From: Paenibacillus_V sp046244365
GTDB lineage: Bacteria > Bacillota > Bacilli > Paenibacillales > NBRC-103111
Direction: 5' to 3'
Assembly: GCF_046244365.1 (NCBI RefSeq)
Contig: NZ_CP176395.1
Span: 3,906,001-3,970,000, forward strand
DNA: 64,000 nt
Positions 15,859 through 23,926 of the stretch are shown one piece after another (the first letter of the stretch is position 1; each line of letters begins with the position of its first letter). Below the pieces are notes generated by a model, which was given only the letters and a program-made list of their open reading frames with translations, did no database searches and had not been told where the DNA came from. A program made the translations under genes and the position numbers.

Positions 15859-15971
15859 TAATAGGGAGCTTGCGGGGCTTTGGTATACAGCGCTTACAAA
15901 CTCGGATTCTACGCTTGACGATTTCTCGAATATCATATAAAATCTTCCTTGCAGCATAGGTTTAGCATCGT

Positions 15972-16048
15972 CGGGGTATAGCGCAGCCTGGTAGCGCGCA
16001 CCCTTGGGGTGGGTGAGGTCGCACGTTCAAATCGTGTTACTCCGACCA
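15972..16048 (+). tRNA. tRNA-Pro, anticodon GGG, CCA encoded
   Basis: The cloverleaf is complete in 77 bases. Acceptor CGGGGTA / TACTCCG (one G-T pair), D-arm GCGC-AGCCTGGTA-GCGC, anticodon stem CACCC / GGGTG with loop TTGGGGT (anticodon GGG at its centre), T-arm GCACG-TTCAAAT-CGTGT, discriminator A and encoded CCA. Reads CCC and CCU codons. It stands alone between hbs and a PAP2 gene, with its own terminator. Confidence 0.95.
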
Positions 16049-16054
16049 TGGAGA

Positions 16055-16082
16055 AGACATCGTAAATTCGATGTCTTTTTCT
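16055..16082 (+). terminator. Intrinsic terminator of tRNA-Pro
   Basis: The perfect 8-bp stem AGACATCG / CGATGTCT with TAAATT loop is followed by TTTTTC, six bases after the mature tRNA end. Confidence 0.88.
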
Positions 16083-16123
16083 CATTCATGCGAATTTCTT
16101 GATCTACGAAAGGGAGAGAGTCG

Positions 16124-17044
16124 ATGCCGAAGAAGGCCAATATCGGATGGAACCCGCTTGATTGGACGATGATTGGCATTGTGGTTTCCATCTACTTGAC
16201 GTGGCGCATCGGCGTCGTCGGCGGCTGGAGCGAGGAGTGCTGGATTTTACTGCTCTTGTGTCTGGTTGGGATCAGGGCGGATCAAGCGGATATCGAATGG
16301 CGAAAGTTTTTTTGGGCCGGTATCCCGCTGCTGGGCATATTTTATTATTTCTACGGCTCCGGCAATTCGTTCTGGTGGAAAATCGCCAACTGGATGTTCG
16401 AGAACAACCGGCATCCGTGGAACTGGGACGATTGGATGAACGGCATTCCGCTTAATCATGCCATGTGGGCGCGCGTCATCCACTTTCCCCTTCTCGACAG
16501 GGCGATGGTTTGGATCTACAACTACGGGTTTGTGCTTTCCTTATGGATCTGCATCGTACGCAGCTTCTGGACCAGGAGCGTCAAAAAAATGCTGTCTTAT
16601 GCGCTATCCGGCCATCTTCTCCAGTTTCCGCTCATCCTGCCGTTCTACAATCTCATTCTGCTGCGCGAGGTATGGTGGGTGAAGGGTCAGCCGGATTTGC
16701 TCAAAAGGACGTTTGCCGATCAGAACGAGCTGCTTGTAAGCGTCATGAATTGTTTTCCGAGCATGCATACGTCCATCTCTTTCGCGATGCTGCTGCTTGC
16801 TTTGCGGGAGAAAGATTTTATTTTCAAATGGCTGATGGTCGTGTATTGCTCGGCTATTATTTTCTCGACGATGTATTTGCAAATTCATTGGGTGCTTGAC
16901 GTGATTGCGGGCATGGCGTTCGCATACGGCGTAGTGAAGCTGGCCGATTTCCTGATCCGCTTCGTTTCGGCCAGGCTGCCCGTGCGGCTGCTGTCCTTCT
17001 ATGGAACGAAATCGGCAAATGCGAAGATGGAGACGTCCGCTTAA
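16124..17044 (+). CDS. PAP2-superfamily membrane phosphatase or phosphotransferase
   Basis: 306 residues, about six membrane segments. Phosphatase motif 2 is seen as FPSMHTSISF (about residue 210) and motif 3 as IHWVLDVIAG (about 255), giving the two histidines and the aspartate. Motif 1 (K-x6-RP) is not obvious, so this is closer to the PAP2_3 / inositol-phosphoryl-ceramide synthase-like branch. Probable substrate is a lipid phosphate at the outer membrane face. AAAGGGAGAGAG precedes ATG. It sits where folE is found in B. subtilis. Confidence 0.75.
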   Translation: MPKKANIGWNPLDWTMIGIVVSIYLTWRIGVVGGWSEECWILLLLCLVGIRADQADIEWRKFFWAGIPLLGIFYYFYGSGNSFWWKIANWMFENNRHPWNWDDWMNGIPLNHAMWARVIHFPLLDRAMVWIYNYGFVLSLWICIVRSFWTRSVKKMLSYALSGHLLQFPLILPFYNLILLREVWWVKGQPDLLKRTFADQNELLVSVMNCFPSMHTSISFAMLLLALREKDFIFKWLMVVYCSAIIFSTMYLQIHWVLDVIAGMAFAYGVVKLADFLIRFVSARLPVRLLSFYGTKSANAKMETSA

Positions 17045-17144
17045 TGGCTTTGTTGACTTTGTAGGCGTTTTCCATCATCATAAGAGAAGCGCAAAGGGGA
17101 TTGGCAGCCGTTTAAGGCATGATTTAACGGGGGAGGCGAGAAGG

Positions 17145-17366
17145 TTGGAAACAAGTCAAAGCGATTATTTCGTCGTGAAAGCGAAGGAAAACGGGGTTCA
17201 GGTCATCGGTCTCACCCGTGGTCAAGATACGCGGTTTCACCATACGGAAAAGCTGGATAAAGGGGAAGTGATGATCGCGCAATTCACCGATCATACATCC
17301 GCCGTCAAAATCCGCGGTAAAGCGGTCGTGATCACGAAGCACGGCATGATCGAAACCGATCAATAA
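17145..17366 (+). CDS. mtrB: Trp RNA-binding attenuation protein (TRAP)
   Basis: 73 residues, closely following the 75-residue B. subtilis protein: SDYFVVKAKENGVQVIGLTR, then GQDTRFHHTEKLDKGEVMIA and QFTDHTSAVKIRGKAVVIT. TRAP forms an 11-subunit ring that binds tryptophan and then wraps RNA carrying NAG triplets. The KIRG segment and the HHTEKL segment include RNA- and Trp-contacting residues known from the family. TTG 17145 is chosen from the GGGGGAGGCGAG site. Its target leader is at 28166-28400 in this same window. A short terminator follows. Confidence 0.97.
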   Translation: METSQSDYFVVKAKENGVQVIGLTRGQDTRFHHTEKLDKGEVMIAQFTDHTSAVKIRGKAVVITKHGMIETDQ

Positions 17367-17373
17367 TTTGCTC

Positions 17374-17398
17374 CTGCAGGCATAGCCTGCTTTTTTTC
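17374..17398 (+). terminator. Intrinsic terminator of mtrB
   Basis: GCAGGC / GCCTGC with a short ATA loop followed by TTTTTTTC; similar to the hairpin upstream of cmk. Confidence 0.8.
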
Positions 17399-17459
17399 GT
17401 TGTACAATGGGTAATAGATACAGATAAGGCAGACCTATTTTCGGGAGGGATTGCGTACG

Positions 17460-17981
17460 ATGAGCAAGCTTGCCGGGATTGGGACCGCGCTGTTGATATC
17501 CGTATGTATTGCCCTTGCGATGTCCATTGCATTTAGGGGATCGACGGACAGTACAGGAGCGCTTGCGGCGAATCGGTCTCCCGTTCCAACGTTATCCGAC
17601 GACAATATGGTCGATATGCTGAGCGCTCTTCCGCTCCAGTTGTCCATCAAGAAGGCGGACTGGCATCAGTCCGTGCTTTCGGTCGATTTGCTGATGCCCT
17701 CCGCGGCATCCGGTATCGAGCGCGTTTACCGGGATCTGTACACGTTGTCCGAATTCGGATTCCAGACCTCGAACGTGCGTCAGGTGCTAGTGCGGGTGCT
17801 GGAAGGACGCAAGGAAGCAGGCGCGGCAGAATCAGGCTATCCGCTGCTTGTCGCCATGGATGCCCGCAAAGCGAGCCGCAGCAGCTCGTGGAAGCGCGAG
17901 GGAGAGGGCGCTCAAACGCTGCAGGATTACTTGCAGTCGCATTATCGCATCACGTACACGAAAAAATGGCAGACGTCCTGA
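17460..17981 (+). CDS. Hypothetical signal-anchored protein
   Basis: 173 residues. An N-terminal hydrophobic segment (about 5-27) without lipobox is followed by a soluble, presumably extracytoplasmic domain containing LSIKKADWHQSVLSVDL and IERVYRDLYTLSEFGFQTS. ATG 17460 fits CGGGAGGG at 17442; TTG 17451 is too close. I do not recognise the family. It lies between mtrB and hepS, where B. subtilis has no such gene. Confidence 0.6.
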   Translation: MSKLAGIGTALLISVCIALAMSIAFRGSTDSTGALAANRSPVPTLSDDNMVDMLSALPLQLSIKKADWHQSVLSVDLLMPSAASGIERVYRDLYTLSEFGFQTSNVRQVLVRVLEGRKEAGAAESGYPLLVAMDARKASRSSSWKREGEGAQTLQDYLQSHYRITYTKKWQTS

Positions 17982-18033
17982 TGGGTATCGTTCCCTTGGG
18001 CTTACAGGATATGGGTAGGTGCCGGACGAAATG

Positions 18034-18060
18034 CGCGGGCTGAACGATTTCCTGCCCGCG
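18034..18060 (+). other. GC hairpin upstream of the hepS promoter
   Basis: Perfect inverted repeat CGCGGGC (18034-18040) / GCCCGCG (18054-18060) with no following T-run; possibly a weak terminator or operator. Confidence 0.35.
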
Positions 18061-18084
18061 GAACGTGCGGCAGGTTACCTGTTG

Positions 18085-18093
18085 TGTTATAAT
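18085..18093 (+). promoter_or_regulatory. Extended -10 promoter of hepS
   Basis: TGTTATAAT at 18085-18093 is a perfect extended -10; the start of transcription would be about 18100, some 34 bases before the hepS ATG. Confidence 0.55.
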
Positions 18094-18133
18094 GAGTTGC
18101 TGTAGATTTTTTGCTATCGTTCGGAGGCTCTCG

Positions 18134-19015
18134 ATGACTACGTTTCGAATTCATGAAATGGCTAAACCATACATCGATTACGATATGATTCGCATCCATA
18201 CGGAGCTGCCGGATTTTCCGGAGCTGCGGACTCGTCTTTTGTTCGCGTTCCTCGGCAGCAGCGGAACAAATGCGGACAATCGTGAGGTGTATGCGCTGGC
18301 GACTTCGCTCGTGCAGATGGGACTTGACACCCACGACATGGTTCCGATCACGAATGTCGCCAAGGAGAAGGCGGAAGCCCGCTCCCGGCAGCTTAAAGTG
18401 CTGGCAGGCGATTATTTTAGCTCGCGTTTTTATCAATTGCTGGCGCAAGCGGGGCAGATCGAGATGATCAGGCTGTTATCCCAAGCGGTATGCGAAGTGA
18501 ATCGGATGAAGATGAACTTCTATAACTTGGTCAAGCAGCTCAAAATGACGGCAGAGGAATATTTGCTTCAGTCGACGAGCATTCGTTCCCAGCTGTTTTT
18601 GTCGTTTACGCGGGGGATGGAAGGGCTAGGCCAGAAGCTGTGGCCGGATATCCTGATCAGCTTTACGAGATGCGAATTGATCTCGAACGAGCTTGCCCGA
18701 TTGGATTCGCTGCAGAACATTCGCGGCAGTTGGGCATACTGGCATATTATGCAAGCCGGAACGCGCGAAGACAAGAAGATCCTGCAAGCCGAAGAGTCCG
18801 ATCTTTCGAGAACGAAGGCGATTTTACACAAGTACAATATTAGCTCGCAGCTGTATCATATGCTGGATACTCAGGTCAAAAGCCTATGGGAACAAATCCG
18901 GCAGCTGGACTCGGAGAAATTCGGCGAAGAGCTGTTCAAGATCGTGGAGCCTTTCGCGAGTTACCTGAACAGGCAAAAAGTGCTGTTGGAAGAGCTACAA
19001 GGGGATCTGCGATGA
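18134..19015 (+). CDS. hepS: Heptaprenyl diphosphate synthase component I
   Basis: 293 residues, all helical. It is the small regulatory subunit that pairs with HepT to make the C35 side-chain donor for menaquinone-7. Family features include the N-terminal PYIDYDMIRIHTELPDFPEL and the AEEYLLQSTSIRSQLFLSF stretch. ATG 18134 has CGGAGG upstream. The stop overlaps the start of menG (ATGA), so the two are translationally coupled, as in B. subtilis. Confidence 0.9.
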   Translation: MTTFRIHEMAKPYIDYDMIRIHTELPDFPELRTRLLFAFLGSSGTNADNREVYALATSLVQMGLDTHDMVPITNVAKEKAEARSRQLKVLAGDYFSSRFYQLLAQAGQIEMIRLLSQAVCEVNRMKMNFYNLVKQLKMTAEEYLLQSTSIRSQLFLSFTRGMEGLGQKLWPDILISFTRCELISNELARLDSLQNIRGSWAYWHIMQAGTREDKKILQAEESDLSRTKAILHKYNISSQLYHMLDTQVKSLWEQIRQLDSEKFGEELFKIVEPFASYLNRQKVLLEELQGDLR

Positions 19016-19728
19016 AATCGAAAGAGCAATTTGTGCATTCCGTCTTCGAGCGGATTGCGCCCAAATACGATTTGATGAATTCGGTGCTCAGCTTCCGCCG
19101 GCACAAGTATTGGCGAAAGTTTACGATGGCCAAGCTGAACGTGCGGGAAGGCAGTGCGGCGATCGACGTTTGCTGCGGAACGTGCGACTGGACGATCAGC
19201 CTGGCTCAGGCAAGCCGAAGCGGGCCGGTTGTCGGACTCGACTTCAGTCAGAATATGCTTGACTTCGGTGCGGAGAAGGTAAATGCTCTCCATCTGGATC
19301 AGCAGATTACGCTAGTTCGCGGCAATGCGATGAGCCTTCCTTATGCCGACGATTCGTTCGATTACGCGACGATCGGTTTCGCTTTGCGCAATGTGCCCGA
19401 TCTCGTTCAGGTGCTGAAAGAAATGCAGCGCGTGGTCAAGCCGGGTGGGCTTGTCGTTTCGCTTGAGCTTTCCAAACCGACGTGGGAGCCGTTTAAATCC
19501 ATTTATTATTTTTATTTTCAGAAGGTGCTGCCGCTTATCGGTAAAATGCTCGCCAAAAGCTATGAGCAATACAAGTGGCTGCCGGAGTCGCTGAGAAGCT
19601 TCCCGGACCATAAGCAGCTGGCGAACATTTTTCGCGAGGTCGGATTGGAGAAAGTGGAAGCTTACCCGCTCACCGGGGGCATCGCTGCGCTTCACATCGG
19701 CGTAAAGGCGAAAACGATGCGGGAGTGA
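19012..19728 (+). CDS. menG: Demethylmenaquinone methyltransferase
   Basis: 238 residues, class I SAM methyltransferase that finishes menaquinone. MenG/UbiE signatures: VFERIAPKYDLMNSVLSFRRH near residue 10, SAM-binding DVCCGTCDWT near 50, GLDFSQNML near 73 and the conserved FALRNVPDL near 120. Overlaps hepS by four bases. In the futalosine and classical pathways alike this enzyme acts at or near the end, so its presence does not by itself tell the pathway; the next three genes do. Confidence 0.95.
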   Translation: MKSKEQFVHSVFERIAPKYDLMNSVLSFRRHKYWRKFTMAKLNVREGSAAIDVCCGTCDWTISLAQASRSGPVVGLDFSQNMLDFGAEKVNALHLDQQITLVRGNAMSLPYADDSFDYATIGFALRNVPDLVQVLKEMQRVVKPGGLVVSLELSKPTWEPFKSIYYFYFQKVLPLIGKMLAKSYEQYKWLPESLRSFPDHKQLANIFREVGLEKVEAYPLTGGIAALHIGVKAKTMRE

Positions 19729-19732
19729 GCTC

Positions 19733-20617
19733 ATGACTAATAAAATTAAAGTATTTCTAGAAATGATTAAAATCGAGCATACGCTTTTTGCGCTGCCGTT
19801 CGCGTATATGGGCGCTTTGCTCGGATCGGTCGCAACAACCGGAGAGCTTCCGTCATGGGTGCAAATCGGCTGGATTACGCTAGCGATGGTTGGGGCCCGC
19901 AGCGCGGCTATGGGACTGAACCGCGTCATAGACAAGGCGATTGATAAGAAAAACCCCAGAACCGCCATGCGGGCGATTCCGGCGGGGCTATTATCGTCGA
20001 TCGAAGTGATCGGATTTATTATCGTTTCATTCGTTCTGTTGTTTATCGCAACATCGCAGTTAAGCTCGTTATCGATGAAGCTGCTTCCGCTTGCCGTATT
20101 TTTTCTCGTTATCTATTCGTATACGAAGCGCTTCACATGGGCATGCCATTTGATACTGGGACTGACGATCGGACTTGCGCCGCTTGGGGCATGGGTGGCG
20201 GTAACGAACGAGTTTAGCGCGGCATCGCTTGTTTTGTACGTCTCCATCGCACTGTGGATCGCGGGCTTCGACGTCATATACGCCTGTCAGGATACGGAGT
20301 TCGACCGGAACGAGAAGCTGCATTCGATTCCGAGCCGTTTCGGCGTGGCCAAGGCGCTCCTTTTTGCCAAGGCGTTTCATTTGCTGACGGCGGTTGGTTT
20401 GATGTTCGTCTTTTTTATGACCGATTTGAGTTGGGTGTATTTCGCGGGCTTAGTGATCGCTTACCTGATCTTGTTCTACGAGCATTGGATCGTATCGCCA
20501 AGCGACTTAAGCAGGTTGCAAACCGCATTTTTCACGATGAACGGCGTTCTTAGCGTCGTAGTGTTTGCATTCACATTGATCGATTTGGTGGTGCAGCGAT
20601 GGACAAGCCTTGGGTAA
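19733..20617 (+). CDS. UbiA-like polyprenyltransferase, probable MqnP of the futalosine pathway
   Basis: 294 residues with eight to nine membrane helices. Aspartate motifs of prenyltransferases: NRVIDKAIDKKNPRT (about residue 63) and DVIYACQDTEFDRNEKLHS (about 180). It attaches a polyprenyl chain to an aromatic acceptor at the membrane. Belongs to the UbiA-other group rather than MenA, judging from motif form and its place beside ubiX and mqnA. The 3' end overlaps ubiX by 19 bases. B. subtilis lacks this gene here. The substrate assignment to 1,4-dihydroxy-6-naphthoate is inferred from context. Confidence 0.8.
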   Translation: MTNKIKVFLEMIKIEHTLFALPFAYMGALLGSVATTGELPSWVQIGWITLAMVGARSAAMGLNRVIDKAIDKKNPRTAMRAIPAGLLSSIEVIGFIIVSFVLLFIATSQLSSLSMKLLPLAVFFLVIYSYTKRFTWACHLILGLTIGLAPLGAWVAVTNEFSAASLVLYVSIALWIAGFDVIYACQDTEFDRNEKLHSIPSRFGVAKALLFAKAFHLLTAVGLMFVFFMTDLSWVYFAGLVIAYLILFYEHWIVSPSDLSRLQTAFFTMNGVLSVVVFAFTLIDLVVQRWTSLG

Positions 20618-21204
20618 TCGGAATTACGGGAGCGAGCGGAGCCCCTTACGGCGAGCTGCTCTGCCGTCACATGCTTTCCCTTGGCGAGACGGTTCATCTC
20701 GTCATTAGCGATGCCGGCTGGCGCGTGCTGCATGACGAGCTCGGCTGGAACGTTTCCCGCCGGCAGGAAACGCTGGAACGCCAGTTTGGCGAACTGCCGG
20801 GCAAGCTGATCTATCACCCGAATCAGGACATCGGCGCAAGCATCGCTAGCGGAAGCTTCCGGACGAAGGGGATGGTCATCATCCCCTGTTCGATGGGGAC
20901 ATTGTCGGGAATCGCGCACGGCTCGTCCGACAATTTGCTGGAGCGGGCGGCAGACGTTATGCTTAAAGAGGGAAGACGGCTCATCATCGTCCCCCGTGAA
21001 ACGCCGCTTCATGCGATTCACTTGGAAAACATGCTGAAGCTGTCCCGTCTAGGCGTAACGATCATTCCCGCGATGCCGGCTTTTTATCAGCAGCCGAAGT
21101 CGCTTGACGACATCGTGCGTTTTCTGGTCGGCAAAGTGCTGGATACGATGGACGTGGATCACGAATTGTTCAGAAGATGGGGCGAGGACAATGGGACATC
21201 ATGA
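20599..21204 (+). CDS. ubiX: UbiX-family flavin prenyltransferase
   Basis: 201 residues. Flavin-binding start VIGITGASGAPYGELL, then HLVISDAGW, the phosphate loop IIPCSMGTLSGIAHGSSDNL and the prenyl-phosphate site VPRETPLHAIHLENMLKLSR. UbiX makes the prenylated FMN cofactor used by UbiD decarboxylases. In futalosine-pathway genomes a UbiX/UbiD-type pair often accompanies MqnP and is thought to decarboxylate the prenylated naphthoate. No ubiD is in this window. Overlaps both neighbours, indicating tight coupling. Confidence 0.9.
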   Translation: MDKPWVIGITGASGAPYGELLCRHMLSLGETVHLVISDAGWRVLHDELGWNVSRRQETLERQFGELPGKLIYHPNQDIGASIASGSFRTKGMVIIPCSMGTLSGIAHGSSDNLLERAADVMLKEGRRLIIVPRETPLHAIHLENMLKLSRLGVTIIPAMPAFYQQPKSLDDIVRFLVGKVLDTMDVDHELFRRWGEDNGTS

Positions 21205-22039
21205 GCGCATAAGCATCGGGCGCATTAACTATACGAACGTTTGGCCGATTTTTCACCATTTTCCGGAGGACCGGTTTGCCGGGGAAGTGTTGTTCAGCCT
21301 CCAGGTTCCTACGGGGCTTAACCGGGCGATGGCCGCAGGAGAAGTCGATATGGGGGCGATGTCCTCCTTCGCTTACGGGGCTAATTTCGACGACTACATG
21401 CTCTTTCCGGGCTTATCGGTAAGCGCGTTAGGTCGCGTGAATTCGCTCCTGTTATTTCACAGGGAGCCGCTCGAGAAGATCGCCGGCGGCACGTTTGCGT
21501 TATCGACGGCTTCCGCCACGACAGTCAATCTTTTGAAAATTTTGCTTAGTAAACGGTTTGGAGCAAATCCTACTTACATCTCCATGGCGCCTTCGCTGGA
21601 AGCCATGATGGCTGCAGCGGACGGCGCGCTGCTGATCGGCGACGATGCGATACGCGCCAGTTGGGCTGACCACGGCTACATGGTGACGGATCTCGGCGAG
21701 TTGTGGAAGGAATTTACAGGCGAGTGGATGACATTTGCTGTATGGGCCGTCCGCAAGGATACGATCCGTCGCAATCCACAGCTCGTGTCGCGGATTCACG
21801 AAGCGTTTCAATGGAGCAAGGAACACGGGCTTCGTCATCCGGAAGGCATGATTGCCAAAGCGCAGGCGACGATCGGCGGTACGGAGGCTTACTGGCGCGG
21901 GTATTTCAGCCAGCTGACATACGAATTCGGGCCTGATCAATGGCGGGGACTGTCTTTATATTTCCGCTACGCGAAGGAGCTCGGACTGCTTGAACGCGAT
22001 GTGCCGATCCAAATATGGGAAGAGCTTCCCGCAAAGTAA
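21191..22039 (+). CDS. mqnA: Menaquinone biosynthesis protein MqnA, chorismate dehydratase
   Basis: 282 residues of the periplasmic-binding-protein-like fold used by MqnA/MqnD. Begins RISIGRINYTNVWPIFHHF and has VPTGLNRAMAAGEVDMGAMS, ALSTASATTVNLLKILL and LIGDDAIRA, all typical of MqnA. It turns chorismate into 3-[(1-carboxyvinyl)oxy]benzoate, the first committed step of the futalosine route. ATG 21191 overlaps ubiX by 14 bases. Chorismate comes from aroC/aroB 4 kb away. MqnB, C, E are not in the window. Confidence 0.9.
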   Translation: MGHHERISIGRINYTNVWPIFHHFPEDRFAGEVLFSLQVPTGLNRAMAAGEVDMGAMSSFAYGANFDDYMLFPGLSVSALGRVNSLLLFHREPLEKIAGGTFALSTASATTVNLLKILLSKRFGANPTYISMAPSLEAMMAAADGALLIGDDAIRASWADHGYMVTDLGELWKEFTGEWMTFAVWAVRKDTIRRNPQLVSRIHEAFQWSKEHGLRHPEGMIAKAQATIGGTEAYWRGYFSQLTYEFGPDQWRGLSLYFRYAKELGLLERDVPIQIWEELPAK

Positions 22040-22093
22040 GTAAGTACCGAAGTCATGCTTCTCTAGGGTGGAAATCTTAGTCTTTCCGGGGCT

Positions 22094-22144
22094 CCCCGCA
22101 AAGTGCTCGGAATAAGCTTCGGAGGCACGCTTCACTTTGTGGGG
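22094..22144 (+). repeat. R1 palindromic repeat, plus orientation
   Basis: 51 bp, beginning CCCCGCAAAGTGCTCGGAAT and ending CTTCACTTTGTGGGG; same length and ends as the copies at 892 and 959. It lies between mqnA and hepT and ends 33 bases before the hepT start. Confidence 0.88.
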
Positions 22145-22177
22145 ATTAGTATATACTACTGTCGATCAGGTGAACGA

Positions 22178-23152
22178 ATGAAAATTGTTGACATCTACAC
22201 GCGTCTCAAAAAAGATCTGAATGCCATCGAAAAAGAGCTTGAAGCGAGCATCTATTCCGAGCATGCTATGCTTAAGGAAACGTCGCTTCACCTGCTTAAG
22301 GCGGGCGGAAAGCGGATACGTCCCATATTTGTGTTGCTGTCCGGGCAGTTCGGCTTGTACGAGATCGATAAAATGAAGAAAATCGCGGTTCCGATGGAAT
22401 TGATCCATATGGCGTCTCTCGTTCATGACGATGTCATCGACGATGCCGAAACGAGGCGGGGCCAGCTTACCGTCCGCTCCAAATGGGACAACCGGATCGC
22501 CATGTATACGGGCGATTACATTTTCGCCAAGGCGCTTAGCGTGGTTACCCAGCTGAGCAATCCGAGGGTTCATCAGATCATGTCGCATGCGATCGTCGAG
22601 ATGAGCATCGGGGAAATGGAGCAAATCCGCTACTTTTTTCATTCGAGCCAGCGCGTAAGGGACTACTTGCTTCGGATCAAAAGAAAAACGGCGCTGCTCA
22701 TTGCAATCAGCTGCCAGTTGGGCGCAATCGCGGCCGGCGCGCCCGAGGCCATTTCCCGCAAGCTGTACGACTTCGGCTACTATGTCGGGATGACGTTCCA
22801 AATTCGCGACGACGTGCTCGATATTTGCGGCACCGAAGAGCAGATCGGCAAACCGCCGGGCAGCGACATCAAGCAGGGGAATATTACGCTTCCCGTTCTG
22901 TATGCATTACGGCAACCCGGGCTTCGAGACCGGCTGCTTGCCGAACTGGATCGTATCCGGAAGCTGGACGGACAGACGGATGTAAGCGAGTTTTTGCAAC
23001 TTGTGCGCGGCAGCGGCTGTATCGAACAGGGGGAGAGGCTTGCGGAGCGTTACATCCAGAAAGCGATCCGATCGCTTGACGGTCTGCCCGATATTCAAGC
23101 CAAAAAGGATCTTGTTCGCATTGCCCACTTCGTGGCGAGCCGCACCAATTAA
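22178..23152 (+). CDS. hepT: Heptaprenyl diphosphate synthase component II
   Basis: 324 residues, catalytic subunit of the trans-polyprenyl synthase. First aspartate-rich motif DDVIDDAETRRG at about residue 85 and second DDVLDICGTEEQIGKPPGSD at about 210; KAGGKRIRPIF binds the allylic substrate. Works with HepS. ATG 22178 has only a weak CAGGTGAA site. In B. subtilis hepS-menG-hepT are contiguous; here mqnP-ubiX-mqnA and an R1 repeat are inserted between menG and hepT. Confidence 0.93.
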   Translation: MKIVDIYTRLKKDLNAIEKELEASIYSEHAMLKETSLHLLKAGGKRIRPIFVLLSGQFGLYEIDKMKKIAVPMELIHMASLVHDDVIDDAETRRGQLTVRSKWDNRIAMYTGDYIFAKALSVVTQLSNPRVHQIMSHAIVEMSIGEMEQIRYFFHSSQRVRDYLLRIKRKTALLIAISCQLGAIAAGAPEAISRKLYDFGYYVGMTFQIRDDVLDICGTEEQIGKPPGSDIKQGNITLPVLYALRQPGLRDRLLAELDRIRKLDGQTDVSEFLQLVRGSGCIEQGERLAERYIQKAIRSLDGLPDIQAKKDLVRIAHFVASRTN

Positions 23153-23287
23153 CGGGTTTGCGATCAGGCCGACCGCCTGGTCGCGCTTGGCAAACCGCGT
23201 GCAAGTTGACTTGCTGTACCAACGTAGGATACACTGCATCATGCAGGTTCCGATACATAATCATAACGAATTCAAGGAGTGGTCACT

Positions 23288-23731
23288 ATGGAAAAAACAT
23301 TTCTGATGGTAAAACCGGATGGCGTACAACGCGGCCTGATCGGCGAGATCGTCAAACGCTTTGAGCAAAAAGGATTTCAGCTCGTCGGCAGCAAGCTGAT
23401 GGTCATTACCCGCGAGCAAGCGGAATACCACTACGAAGAGCACAAAGGCAAAGGCTTCTATGAAGAGCTCGTAAGCTTCATTACGTCCGGTCCTGTGTTC
23501 GGTATGGTTTGGGAAGGCGATCAAGTCATTACGCTGTCCCGTACGATGATGGGCAAAACGAATACGCTTGACGCGCTGCCTGGAACGATTCGCGGCGACT
23601 TCGCCGTGCATACGGGCCTTAATATCATTCACGGCTCCGACTCCGTAGAGAGCGCGGAACGCGAAATCAACAATTTCTTCAAGCCGGAAGAAATCGTTTC
23701 GTACAGCAAAGACGTTAACAAATGGGTTTAG
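23288..23731 (+). CDS. ndk: Nucleoside diphosphate kinase
   Basis: 147 residues. MEKTFLMVKPDGVQRGLIGE at the start, active-site histidine in TIRGDFAVHTGLNIIHGSDS (NIIHGSDS block), and the catalytic KPDGVQRG lysine. Equalises nucleoside triphosphate pools with ATP. ATG 23288 has AAGGAG nine bases upstream. Follows hepT as in B. subtilis. The R1 palindrome just after the stop may act as a 3' end. Confidence 0.97.
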   Translation: MEKTFLMVKPDGVQRGLIGEIVKRFEQKGFQLVGSKLMVITREQAEYHYEEHKGKGFYEELVSFITSGPVFGMVWEGDQVITLSRTMMGKTNTLDALPGTIRGDFAVHTGLNIIHGSDSVESAEREINNFFKPEEIVSYSKDVNKWV

Positions 23732-23738
23732 TATAAAT

Positions 23739-23790
23739 CCCGCAAAGTGAAGAGTATGCTGACGTAGCGTATTCCTATTACTTTGCGGGG
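23739..23790 (-). repeat. R1 palindromic repeat, minus orientation
   Basis: 52 bp directly downstream of ndk. Read on the minus strand it begins CCCCGCAAAGTAATAGGAAT and ends CTTCACTTTGCGGG, closely following the 892-942 copy. The ends pair perfectly over ten bases and the interior also has a short GTATGC/GCGTAT stem, so the RNA would form one long hairpin. Confidence 0.85.
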
Positions 23791-23926
23791 CCCTGGAAAA
23801 TGCTCCGACGAAGGAAATTGGAGGATTTTGTCGAACTAGAAGGAAAATCACGCTCCCGTATCGAACTATTGGGATAACTCGCAGCTTGCGGTTATGTCGA
23901 CAGCTTGATCAGGAGCGTGATTTGTT

